This document shows positions 8,385 to 16,402 of a stretch of 23,128 nucleotides of DNA, one piece after another (position 1 is the stretch's first letter; every line of letters starts with the position of its first letter). The stretch comes from CAXBCP01 sp963974055 (GTDB taxonomy: Bacteria; Pseudomonadota; Alphaproteobacteria; MPNO01; UBA830), in contig CAXBCP010000048.1 in NCBI GenBank assembly GCA_963974055.1, forward strand, positions 1 to 23,128. The letters run 5' to 3'. The position numbers and the translations under genes were made by a program. Under the pieces are notes generated by a model. The model made no database searches. It had not been told where the DNA came from and was given only the letters and a program-made list of their open reading frames with translations.

Positions 8385-9263
8385 GTGAACGCGCCCCAGG
8401 CGAGGCTTCTTCCCGACGGGCGGCGGCTGCATCTGCAGCACGGTCCGATCGATCTCGTGGTCGAAGCATTCGGGCCCCGGGACGAAGTGGGGGCGGCGTA
8501 CCGGCAGGCGCGGGACCGCTTCGGGTCGATATTGTCCGAACTGGTCGGTGAGCTGGCGATACTCCGCAAGCCGCTCGTGCCATCGGGCCACCCTGTCTGG
8601 CAGCCCGACGGGGCGGTGGCGGCGCGGATGGCCGCTGCGGTCCGGCCGCATGGCGATGTGTTCGTCACGCCGATGGCGGCCGTTGCCGGGGCCGTGGCTG
8701 ACGACGTGATGGCGTCCATGGTGGCGGGACGCGATCTGCAAAAGGCCTATATCAACAATTCCGGCGATATAGCGGTCCACCTGACGCCGGGCGAGACGTT
8801 GCGGCTCGGCATCGTCAGCGAGTTGTTCAGCATGTCGGCGGAGGACACGGCGGAAATCGGATTCGGTCAGCCGGTTCGCGGAATCGCGACGAGCGGCTGG
8901 CAGGGACGCAGCTTTTCGTTCGGAATCGCCGATGCCGTCACCGTCCTCGCCGGAACCGCGGCCGCGGCCGACGTGGCGGCGACCCTGATTGCAAATGCGG
9001 TGGATGCCGACCATCCGGCCATCGAACGCAGACCGGCATCGTCGCTGGAAGACGATACGGATCTCGGCGAACGGCTTGTGACCGTGAAAGTCGGGGAGCT
9101 CGACCCCGGGACCGTCAATGCCGCCCTTGATGCCGGGACCCGAGTCGCCGCCGCGATGGAAGCCGCTGGGCTGATATGTGCGGCGGCTTTGTTCCTGCGC
9201 GGCGAAAAGCGGGCGGTGGGGACGGGGCCGATGGCGGCTGTTGCAACCCTCGGGTGCCGATAA
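8385..9263 (+). CDS. UPF0280 family protein (ApbE-like fold), function unknown
   Basis: A 292-aa protein of the UPF0280 family, related to ApbE flavin transferases. INNSGDIAVHL (about residues 122-132) corresponds to the ApbE NxGGDI segment, and ATSGW followed by GIADAVTVLAGTAAAAD matches the ApbE-type C-terminal region. No signal peptide is visible, so it is probably cytoplasmic. The start is GTG at 8385, nine bases after the reductase stop, and no better ATG exists nearby. Position suggests a helper for the reductase, for example flavin attachment or handling; that is inference, as I know of no demonstrated activity for the family. Confidence 0.8.
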   Translation: MNAPQARLLPDGRRLHLQHGPIDLVVEAFGPRDEVGAAYRQARDRFGSILSELVGELAILRKPLVPSGHPVWQPDGAVAARMAAAVRPHGDVFVTPMAAVAGAVADDVMASMVAGRDLQKAYINNSGDIAVHLTPGETLRLGIVSELFSMSAEDTAEIGFGQPVRGIATSGWQGRSFSFGIADAVTVLAGTAAAADVAATLIANAVDADHPAIERRPASSLEDDTDLGERLVTVKVGELDPGTVNAALDAGTRVAAAMEAAGLICAAALFLRGEKRAVGTGPMAAVATLGCR

Positions 9264-9385
9264 GACACAGTCAGAACACGGCTCTGGCGCCTGTTTTTGC
9301 CAAGACTGTTCAACCGAAGTGCAAATGTGTCATTCTGTATGATGTTGATTTTTAGTATTTAGGTTGTATCGGGATCAGTAGTGAA

Positions 9386-10843
9386 ATGCGTAGTATAGCC
9401 TCACGCGCTATCTTGGGTAGAGGATTGGCCGGGAGTCATCCGGAAGTGCTTGGAGGAATTTCGGCAAAATTCAGCAGTTTTCGGCCAAGGAGCGAACTGG
9501 TCCGTCGCGCGCAGATTGAACTGCTCCTGCGGCATACCCGTTTTCAGACGATAGCTGCCCCGTTCTTCGGTCTTTTCCTCGTCCTGGCGTTCGAGCGTCC
9601 GGACTATGCCCTCTCGGCATGGGGCTGGGCGGTTGCGTTCGGCGCCGCATATGCCGCGCGGATGGTCGCGTTTATGGGCGCGCAGAACGATCCCGAACGC
9701 GGCATGGATCGCCGATTGAATATATATCTCGTGGGGCTCGCGGGGTCCGGCCTTCTCTGGTCGGTGGCGCCGCATGCCATCGCGCCGGCCGGGACGGACG
9801 CGCAGCTGATTGCCGGTATATTCGTCGCCTTCGCGGTTCTTGTCGGGGTCGTCGGCAACTTTCTCTATTACAGCTCGGCAGTCGTCTATTTCCTGACCTG
9901 GATATTGCCGGCGCTTGTTTCCCTCGGGTTCGTCTATACCGCCAGTTTTGAGTCGCTCGGCTGGACCTATGCGGGTGTCGTGGTGATGTTTTTGATCTAC
10001 GCCTATAAATGTCTTGAAGTGATCAACCTGCCGATGGGTGAGACGCTCGAACTGAACGAGGCGCTGGTTCACGAACGCGACCGCGCCGAGGCGTCGGATC
10101 GCGCCAAGTCGGATTTCCTGGCCATGATGAGCCATGAATTGCGGACGCCGCTGAACGCAATCATGGGGTTTTCGGAGATTATCCGGGACCAGATATTCGG
10201 ACCCGATGCGCACCGGCAGTATGTCGAGCAGGCGGCCTGCATTCGCGAAGCGGGCGGACTGTTGTCGGACCTTATCGGCGACCTGCTGGAACTGTCGGCG
10301 CTTGAAGCGCGGGGCAGGGATCTGAATATCGAAGAGGTCGAAGTGTCTGCGCTGATCGCGACGGCGACACAGTTGTTGCAGGATACGGCGGCAAAGCGAC
10401 GGATCGGCCTGAAGACCCGGGTCGCGCCCGGTCTGCCTTTCGTGCCGATGGACCGGCGGTCCGCCATACAGTGCCTGACGAACATTCTCGGGAATGCCGT
10501 GAAATATTCGCCCGTCGGCGCCGATGTTCTTATCGAGGCGGAAGCGTCGGTGGCGTTCGTTCTCATCCATGTGCGGGACCGTGGGCCGGGGATACCGGAG
10601 GCCGAACTCGGAACCGTGACGGAGGCATTTCGCCGCGGCACGGGCGCCCAGGCGTCGCTGATCCAGGGGGTCGGGCTCGGGCTCGCCATCGCGGAGAACC
10701 TGATGAAGCAGCATAACGGGAATCTGGAGATAATCTCGTCGCTCGACGAAGGCACCACGGTCACGCTTTCGTTTCCCATTGCGGCGGAAACGGTGCGGGG
10801 CACCGTGACGGGCCGCCAGAACGCGGCTATACCTGACGCCTGA
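9386..10843 (+). CDS. Orphan membrane sensor histidine kinase
   Basis: A 485-aa sensor kinase. Residues about 55-210 contain several hydrophobic segments (roughly 55-70, 78-95, 111-130, 141-160, 165-185, 193-208), forming a multi-pass membrane sensor domain without a large periplasmic loop. The HisKA box SDFLAMMSHELRTPLNAI carries the phospho-accepting H250. The ATP-binding domain shows NILGNAVKYS (N box), DRGPGIPE (G1) and GVGLGLAI (G2). There is no receiver domain and no response regulator in the window, so its partner is elsewhere. The start ATG at 9386 has no strong ribosome site and a later start is possible. An AT-rich stretch upstream (9330-9375, with TTGATT at 9345-9350) may hold its own weak promoter. 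The link to the surrounding catabolism is positional only. Confidence 0.88.
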   Translation: MRSIASRAILGRGLAGSHPEVLGGISAKFSSFRPRSELVRRAQIELLLRHTRFQTIAAPFFGLFLVLAFERPDYALSAWGWAVAFGAAYAARMVAFMGAQNDPERGMDRRLNIYLVGLAGSGLLWSVAPHAIAPAGTDAQLIAGIFVAFAVLVGVVGNFLYYSSAVVYFLTWILPALVSLGFVYTASFESLGWTYAGVVVMFLIYAYKCLEVINLPMGETLELNEALVHERDRAEASDRAKSDFLAMMSHELRTPLNAIMGFSEIIRDQIFGPDAHRQYVEQAACIREAGGLLSDLIGDLLELSALEARGRDLNIEEVEVSALIATATQLLQDTAAKRRIGLKTRVAPGLPFVPMDRRSAIQCLTNILGNAVKYSPVGADVLIEAEASVAFVLIHVRDRGPGIPEAELGTVTEAFRRGTGAQASLIQGVGLGLAIAENLMKQHNGNLEIISSLDEGTTVTLSFPIAAETVRGTVTGRQNAAIPDA

Positions 10844-10889
10844 TTTAATCCCGCGTTCACTGCGGGAAACCCGATAGGACGGAGCAAAA

Positions 10890-11519
10890 ATGAGCGATTC
10901 AAGAACGGTCGTGGAAACGACACCCGACGGAGATTTCGGCGACCTCGTGAAGGTCCGGAAATTCGTAATCCATGTAGAGGAAATCCTCCACGAATTCGGC
11001 CCGGCGGCGACGACGCCGCAGCTGAAAGGTTATATTGCGGCCGTCGCGCATAATCCCTATGCCGGGCGCTATGTCGAAGACATCCTGCCGCTGATGGAGC
11101 AGCTTAAACCCATGGGCATCGCCATGGCGAAAAAGCTGATGGCGGTGATGGGCGGGCCCGACGCGATTGTCGGCTACGGCAAGGCCGCGATCGTCGGCGA
11201 GAACGGCGAGCTGGAACACGCGGCCCTGTGGCACGAGCCCGGCGGCTACGGCATGCGCGAACTGATGGACAAATCTGCCGCCATCGTGCCGTCGACCAAG
11301 AAGGTCGGCGGCCCCGGCTGCACCATCGACGTGCCGATCGCTCACGCAAACGCGGCCTATGTGCGGAGCCATTTCGACACCGTCGTCTGTTCGATCAACG
11401 ACGCCCCGCGGGCGAACGAGATCGTTTGGATCCAGTCCATGTCCAACGCGCCGCGTATCTATTCCCGGTCCGGCGGTTTGCGGGACGAGGACACCAAGGG
11501 CGAAGACGGGCTGCGGTAG
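10890..11519 (+). CDS. DUF1185 'amino acid synthesis family' protein, copy 1
   Basis: A 209-aa member of the PF06684 (DUF1185, AA_synth) family, whose name is an old annotation without a proven reaction. Family blocks seen are NPYAGRYVEDILPLME, GYGKAAIVGENGELEHA, the VPSTKKVGGPGCTIDVP segment, AAYVRSHFD and DAPRANEI, with the C-terminus GEDGLR. It is paralogous to the gene at 15755-16339, sharing every block, but has a longer N-terminus and no copy of the operator motif upstream. It lies 46 bases after the histidine kinase, with GGACGGAGC as ribosome site, so it may be cotranscribed with the kinase. A role in handling a pathway intermediate is inference from context. Confidence 0.85.
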   Translation: MSDSRTVVETTPDGDFGDLVKVRKFVIHVEEILHEFGPAATTPQLKGYIAAVAHNPYAGRYVEDILPLMEQLKPMGIAMAKKLMAVMGGPDAIVGYGKAAIVGENGELEHAALWHEPGGYGMRELMDKSAAIVPSTKKVGGPGCTIDVPIAHANAAYVRSHFDTVVCSINDAPRANEIVWIQSMSNAPRIYSRSGGLRDEDTKGEDGLR

Positions 11520-11548
11520 GCATTCGCGGCGTTCCCCGAAATTCGATC

Positions 11549-11627
11549 GTCATCCCGGCCCTGTGCCGGAATCCAGTTGGCATGTCGCGCGCAGTAAGGC
11601 TGGATCCCGGCACAAGGCCGGAGTGAC
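11549..11627. repeat. Imperfect palindromic intergenic repeat
   Basis: Two 28-base arms, 11549-11576 and 11600-11627, are complementary except at four positions around a 23-base loop. The arm core CCGG(C)CCTGTGCCGG paired with CCGGCACAAGGCCGG is the kind of dispersed intergenic palindrome common in alphaproteobacteria. It sits between two convergent genes (DUF1185 copy 1 and the symporter), where it could form a bidirectional transcript end, although no T-run follows. Confidence 0.7.
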
Positions 11628-11705
11628 AGGGAGCCTCGCGTTGCCGGTCTTCATGCGGATAGCCCCGCGAGAAGCCCCCTGTTTTTCAGTGTGTCATGTC
11701 CCGGG

Positions 11706-13133
11706 TTATTTTTCCTTGCCGGTCCACGCCGTGCGGTCGATGTCGAGGTCCGGGAACTTGTCCGGGTCGAACACCGGGCGCGCGATACCGGCTTTCAGCT
11801 GTTCGCGGAAATCGTTCAGCAGCCGCTTCGCGATCGGGAACAGCATCGCCAGGGCGAGCAGATTGACGATCGCGAGCACTCCCATCATCGGATCCGAGAA
11901 GAAGAACACCGACGTCGCACCGGGTGCGACGGCGCCGAGAAACACAATGGCCGTGATCCCTATCCGCAACACGTGCAGCGACAGCGGGTGTTTGGTCATC
12001 ACCGTCATCGCGTTTTCCCCCAGGTAGTAGTTGTAGATGATGGAGCTGAACGCGAAGAGGAAGATGGCGCCGGTCAGGAAATACTGCACCCAGCCTCCGA
12101 GATGCGATACCAGCGATTGCTGCGTCAGGGCGACGCCGTCGACGCCCTCTGCGCCCGGGACGTAGACGCTTCCGAGCAGGATGACGAAGGCCGTGCAGCT
12201 GCAGATGATGATCGTGTCGATAAAGACCGAGAACGACTGGGTGATGCCCTGGCTGATCGGGTGGCGGACGTCCGCGGTTGCGGCAACGTTCGGGGCCGAC
12301 CCGAGACCGGCTTCGTTGGAAAACAGACCGCGCCGAAGTCCCTGCGCGATAGCCGCCCCCATGCCGCCGCTGACCGCTTCCTCGAAGCCGAAGGCGTTGG
12401 ACAGGATCGAGACGACGACCCGCGGGACATCGCCGATATTCATGGCGATGACGATCAGCGCCAGCGAGATATACCCGATCGCCATGATCGGCACGATCAC
12501 GTCCGCGGTTTTCGCGATCCGGTGAATGCCGCCATAAACAATGATCGCGGTGCAGAGTGCGAGGACGATGGCCGTCGTCAGCCGGTCGATTCCCATGCTG
12601 TCCTGGGCGGCGCCGGCGACGGTGTTGCCCTGGAACGCAGGAAACCCGATCCCGAACGCGGCGATCAGGCAGATTGCATAGAGTATCGCGAGCCAGCGAT
12701 AGTCGGCGCCGAGTCCGTGGATGATCGTGCGGGCAGGGCCGCCGCGATAGGTCCCGTCGCCCTGGTTTTCCTTGAAAAGCTGCGCCAGCGAGCATTCGAT
12801 CAGGCTGGTCGCCATGCCGACGATCGCGATGGCCCACATCCAGAAAACGGCGCCGGGACCGCCCAGGGTAATCGCGACGGCGACGCCGGCAATGTTACCG
12901 CCGCCGACCCGTCCGCCGACCGAAAGCAGCAACGCTTCGCGCGCGCTGATCGTATTCGGGTCGCCCGACTGGTTGCGGCTCGACAACACGCGGAACATGC
13001 GGATGAAATAGCGGAACTGGACAAAGCCGCTGACGATCGTGAAGAAAATGCCGAGGACAACGAGAAATGGAACGAGCGCCCACCCCCATGTCAGATCCCC
13101 GATAACGCCGAAAAATGACTCCAGAAGTTCCAT
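11706..13133 (-). CDS. Sodium:alanine symporter family (AGCS) amino-acid transporter
   Basis: A 475-aa inner-membrane carrier of the alanine/glycine:cation symporter family, which imports small amino acids with Na+. Its length and about ten or more hydrophobic segments fit. Characteristic stretches are GGRVGGGNIAGVAVAI near residues 73-88, the FKENQGDGTYRGGPARTI loop, FSNEAGLGSAPNVAATA near residue 275 and YYLGENAM near 375. The start ATG at 13133 has GGGGGAAC upstream. It follows the molybdopterin gene by 108 bases on the same strand and may share its transcript. The substrate cannot be read from the sequence; the family usually carries alanine, glycine or a related amino acid. Confidence 0.93.
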   Translation of the reverse strand: MELLESFFGVIGDLTWGWALVPFLVVLGIFFTIVSGFVQFRYFIRMFRVLSSRNQSGDPNTISAREALLLSVGGRVGGGNIAGVAVAITLGGPGAVFWMWAIAIVGMATSLIECSLAQLFKENQGDGTYRGGPARTIIHGLGADYRWLAILYAICLIAAFGIGFPAFQGNTVAGAAQDSMGIDRLTTAIVLALCTAIIVYGGIHRIAKTADVIVPIMAIGYISLALIVIAMNIGDVPRVVVSILSNAFGFEEAVSGGMGAAIAQGLRRGLFSNEAGLGSAPNVAATADVRHPISQGITQSFSVFIDTIIICSCTAFVILLGSVYVPGAEGVDGVALTQQSLVSHLGGWVQYFLTGAIFLFAFSSIIYNYYLGENAMTVMTKHPLSLHVLRIGITAIVFLGAVAPGATSVFFFSDPMMGVLAIVNLLALAMLFPIAKRLLNDFREQLKAGIARPVFDPDKFPDLDIDRTAWTGKEK

Positions 13134-13241
13134 TTGCCGTTCCCCCGTCGATTGTTATCGCTGGTAAACGGCTCAACCCTAGCACGAGATTCCGGGTTTC
13201 GGGGCCTTTCGACGAATCAGAAGCGTGGCTCTCCGTCCGGT

Positions 13242-15581
13242 CTATCGGGCGTTCAACGCCTTCCAGACTTTCGGCGGCGTCGCCGGAATTCCCAGTTCCG
13301 TGCCGCCATTGCCGTCCAGCGCATCCATGATCGCATTGTAGATCACGGGGTAGGAACCGCCATTGCCGGCCTCGCCGCAGCCTTTGACGCCGAGCGGGTT
13401 GGTCTTGCAAGGCACCGCGTGGGTGGTGAAATCGACATGGGCGATCTCGTCGGCACGGGGCAGGGTGTAATCCATATAGGTGCCGGTCAGCAGCTGGCCG
13501 TCGGAATCGTACATGGTGTCTTCGAACATGACCTGGCCGATGCCCTGGACGATGCCGCCATGGACCTGGCCTTCGACGATCATCGGGTTCACGACGACGC
13601 CGAAATCGTCGACCACCGTATAGCGGTCGATGACGATATGGCCGGTATCGGGGTCGATCTCGACCTCGGCGACATGGCAACCGTTGGGGAAGCTGATCGG
13701 CGCGGTCTTGTGGTTCACCTTGTGCGACAGGGTGTCGGGCAGGTCGTCGGCGCCCTTCAGTTCGCGCGCCTTTTCGGCCAGCGTCATGATGCCGACGCTT
13801 TTGTCGGTTCCGGCGACGGCAAAGCGGCCATCGACGAACTCGATATCCTCGACGGCGGCTTCGAGCACGTGCCCTGCAAGCTTCTTGCCGTTATCGATGA
13901 TCGTCTCGGCGCATTCGACGATGGCGCCGCTGGCGGCGATCATGGAGCGCGAACCGCCGGAACCGCCGGCGCCGTCGCTCATCTCGTCGGAATCCCACTG
14001 CACCAGGTTGATGGCTTCGAACGGTATGCCGAGCTGGGCGGACAACACCTGGGCGAACGGCGTGGCGTGGCCCATCCCGAAATCCTTGTTGCCGGTGACC
14101 AGCGTGACGGAACCGTCTTCCTCGAAACGAATATCGGCAAGCTCCGTGCCGGGCCCCGCCGTGGTTTCCAGGTACGGTGCGATGCCGATGCCGCGTTTCA
14201 GCCCTGCCGCCTCGGAAGCCTGCTTGCGCGCGGCGTAGCCGGCATAGTCGGCGCGGTCGAGGCACATATCCATGATGGTTTCGAATTCGCCGGAATCGTA
14301 GGTCAGGCCGACCGGCGTTTCATGGGGGAACATGTCCGGCGAGATCATGTTGCGGCGGCGGATTTCGACCCGGTCGATACCCATTTCCGTGGCCGCCTTG
14401 TCGATCAGGCGTTCGAGGAAGAATTTGGATTCCGGTCGTCCGGCGCCGCGATAGGGGCCGGTCGGCACCGTGTTCGTGAACACGCATTTGGCGTTGAATG
14501 AAATCTGCGGCGTCTTGTACAGACTGATGATGTTGCGGCTGGTGACCATGGTCGCCGGCCAGGGGCCCATCGAGGTCAGGTAGGCGCCCATGTCGCCGAC
14601 GCCGTCGACGCGGAGGGCCAGGAAGTCGCCGTCCTTGTTCAGGGCGAGCTTTAGGTCGAAGGTCATGGCCCTGCCGTGATGGTCCGACAGGAAGCTTTCC
14701 GACCGGTCGGCGGTCCATTTGACGGCGCGGCCGAGTTTCTTTGCGGCATGCATGACAACGATTGCCTCGTTGAACGCCGAGCCCTTCATGCCGAACGAGC
14801 CGCCGACTTCCTTCGACACGATGCGGACCTTGTCGGGGGTGGTGCCCAGCATGTTGGCGGTGCCGCTGCGATAGCCGGCGACGCCCTGCGTGCCGACATG
14901 GAGCGTATATTTTTCCGTCGCCGCATCGTATTCGGCGACCGTGGCGCGCGGTTCCATCGCATTGACGACGATCTTGGTGTTGGTGAGTTCCACCGTGCTG
15001 ACATGCGCCGCCTCGGCGAACGCTTTCTCCACGGCCGCGTCGTCGCCCCACTGGAAGTCGAGGCAGGTGTTGTTGGGTGCTTCGTCCCAGACCGACGGCG
15101 CGCCGTCCTTGACGGCTTCGACCGGGTCGGCAGTGGCGGGAAGCTCGTCGATATCGAGCAGGATCATTTCCATCGCGTCGCGCGCCTGGGCCGCGGTTTC
15201 GGCGATCACGACGGCGACCGGGTCGCCGACATGCTTGACCTGTCCGACGGCAAGCGACGGGCGCGGCGGCACGACGGCGCTGGAGCCGTCGCGGCTCTTG
15301 ACGCCGATCGGGCAGGGAATGTCCTTGATGCCGTCGGCGCGCAGGTCTTCGCCTGTATGGACCGCGATCACGCCGGGCGCGGACTTGGCGGCATCGGTAT
15401 CGATACCCCTGATATTGCCATGGGCGACGGGCGAGCGCAGGAAGACCGCATAGGCCTGTCCGGCGGCGTTGTAATCGTCCGAATATTCGCCGCGGCCGGT
15501 GAGCAGTTTCGGGTCCTCGCTGCGGAGAACGGGCTGGCCAATACCGAATTTCAATGTGTCCAGGACGGCGTCGTCGGGCAT
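13242..15581 (-). CDS. Orphan molybdopterin-binding large subunit of a xanthine dehydrogenase-type hydroxylase
   Basis: A 779-aa large subunit of the molybdenum hydroxylase family. Visible are the N-terminal GQPVLRSEDPKLLTGRGEYSDD, EVGGSFGMKG at about 258-267, PYRGAGRPE at 376-384, FGMGHATPF in the glutamine-loop position (the usual GQG is not obvious), EGQVHGGIVQGIGQ, and GVKGCGEAGNGG with the catalytic E737. No FAD or [2Fe-2S] subunit gene adjoins it, so it must use subunits encoded elsewhere or borrow the 278-aa FAD subunit of this window. The start is ATG 15581 (MPDDAVLDTLKFG), the family start; the frame stays open for 66 more codons upstream, but that extension has no family similarity and crosses the operator of the divergent gene. 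PYRGAGR rather than AYRCSFR argues against form I CO dehydrogenase. The substrate is unknown. Confidence 0.87.
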   Translation of the reverse strand: MPDDAVLDTLKFGIGQPVLRSEDPKLLTGRGEYSDDYNAAGQAYAVFLRSPVAHGNIRGIDTDAAKSAPGVIAVHTGEDLRADGIKDIPCPIGVKSRDGSSAVVPPRPSLAVGQVKHVGDPVAVVIAETAAQARDAMEMILLDIDELPATADPVEAVKDGAPSVWDEAPNNTCLDFQWGDDAAVEKAFAEAAHVSTVELTNTKIVVNAMEPRATVAEYDAATEKYTLHVGTQGVAGYRSGTANMLGTTPDKVRIVSKEVGGSFGMKGSAFNEAIVVMHAAKKLGRAVKWTADRSESFLSDHHGRAMTFDLKLALNKDGDFLALRVDGVGDMGAYLTSMGPWPATMVTSRNIISLYKTPQISFNAKCVFTNTVPTGPYRGAGRPESKFFLERLIDKAATEMGIDRVEIRRRNMISPDMFPHETPVGLTYDSGEFETIMDMCLDRADYAGYAARKQASEAAGLKRGIGIAPYLETTAGPGTELADIRFEEDGSVTLVTGNKDFGMGHATPFAQVLSAQLGIPFEAINLVQWDSDEMSDGAGGSGGSRSMIAASGAIVECAETIIDNGKKLAGHVLEAAVEDIEFVDGRFAVAGTDKSVGIMTLAEKARELKGADDLPDTLSHKVNHKTAPISFPNGCHVAEVEIDPDTGHIVIDRYTVVDDFGVVVNPMIVEGQVHGGIVQGIGQVMFEDTMYDSDGQLLTGTYMDYTLPRADEIAHVDFTTHAVPCKTNPLGVKGCGEAGNGGSYPVIYNAIMDALDGNGGTELGIPATPPKVWKALNAR

Positions 15582-15684
15582 GTGATGAAGCTCTCTGATG
15601 AGGATGATTTGGCGATAATGTAGCAGAGCGCGGGGGGCGTGCAATCCCGCGCGCCCCTCACAACGCTGTTGCGCGCGGTCTGTC

Positions 15685-15727
15685 TTGACAACGGGCCGGG
15701 GCGGAACGAACATTGTATGTGTACAAA
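15685..15727 (+). promoter_or_regulatory. Predicted promoter and operator between the divergent hydroxylase and DUF1185 copy 2 genes
   Basis: TTGACA at 15685-15690, a 17-base spacer and a weak -10 GAACAT (15708-15713) run into ATTGTATGTGTACAAA at 15712-15727. This is the third copy of the inverted repeat, 27 bases before the ATG of the plus-strand gene. It lies 130 bases from the start of the minus-strand hydroxylase, whose own candidate promoter (TTGCAC, then TACATT) is nearer to that gene, so control of the hydroxylase by this site is uncertain. Confidence 0.62.
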
Positions 15728-15754
15728 CGAATCCGAACCCGCAGGGAACGCGCC

Positions 15755-16339
15755 ATGCCAGCCAATATCCGCAAAACATCCGTGATCGTCGAGGAAACCC
15801 GACAGGACATCGGCCGCGAGGTCAATCCGCCGACCCGCAAGGCGGCGGCGCTGGCGGTTATCGAGAACCCCTTCGCGGGGCGCTACGAGGAAGACCTGAC
15901 GGAACTGATGGATATCGGCGCCGAACTGGGTGAATTGCTCGGCCGGATGTGCGTCGAGGCGCTTGGCATCAAACCCGAAGAGGCCGAAGGATACGGCAAG
16001 GCGGCTATAGTCGGCGAAAACGGCGAATGGGAGCATGCGGCGGCGATCCTGCATCCGAAGCTCGGCGCGCCGCTGCGCAAGGAAGTCGAGAAAGGCGCCG
16101 CACTGGTGCCGTCGGTCAAGAAACTCGGCGGGCCGGGCACGGCAATCGATATTCCCCTCGGCCACAAGGACGCGGCCTATGTGCGCAGCCATTTCGACGG
16201 CATGGAGGTGCGCCTGGCAGACGCGCCGCGCGCCAATGAGATTCTCGTCGCAATCTCGGTGACGGATTCGGGCCGCCCGTTCCCCCGCGTCGGCGGGCTG
16301 ACCACCGACGAGATGATCGGCGAAGACGGGCTGCGCTAG
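15755..16339 (+). CDS. DUF1185 'amino acid synthesis family' protein, copy 2
   Basis: A 194-aa PF06684 protein paralogous to 10890-11519. Shared blocks are NPFAGRYEEDLTELMD, GYGKAAIVGENGEWEHA, VPSVKKLGGPGTAIDIP, AAYVRSHFD, DAPRANEI and the terminal GEDGLR. I chose ATG 15755 because AGGGAA stands at the right distance, the upstream codons lie in the promoter/operator, and the start context ATGCCAGC matches that of the FAD-subunit gene at 3259. It carries a copy of the shared operator, which places it in the same predicted regulon as the hydroxylase, reductase, kor and enamidase genes. No reaction is established for the family. It is well placed to act in or around the reductive heterocycle pathway, but nothing in the sequence names the step. 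Confidence 0.87.
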   Translation: MPANIRKTSVIVEETRQDIGREVNPPTRKAAALAVIENPFAGRYEEDLTELMDIGAELGELLGRMCVEALGIKPEEAEGYGKAAIVGENGEWEHAAAILHPKLGAPLRKEVEKGAALVPSVKKLGGPGTAIDIPLGHKDAAYVRSHFDGMEVRLADAPRANEILVAISVTDSGRPFPRVGGLTTDEMIGEDGLR

Positions 16340-16402
16340 CGTACCGGAAACAGTCCTTTAACCATGCTTTATGCGTTTCGTGATCGCCCGTTCTGAATCT
16401 GA

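Noticed and set aside
10850..10866. CCCGC/GCGGG hairpin after the histidine kinase as a terminator
   Set aside because: The stem has five pairs with a seven-base loop and no T-run, and the next gene follows only 24 bases later on the same strand.
14514..14522. TTGTACAGA inside the orphan hydroxylase gene as a fifth operator
   Set aside because: Only one half matches and it lies deep in coding sequence, so it is taken as chance.
13242..15581. Carbon monoxide dehydrogenase large subunit
   Set aside because: The form I active-site motif AYRCSFR is absent (PYRGAGR instead) and no adjacent CoxS/CoxM genes exist, so only a general hydroxylase name is justified.
15582..15779. Longer N-terminus for the orphan hydroxylase
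   Set aside because: The frame stays open for 66 codons, but they run through the operator, the TTGACA promoter and the start of the divergent gene and show no family similarity. MPDDAVLDTLKFG is the natural start.
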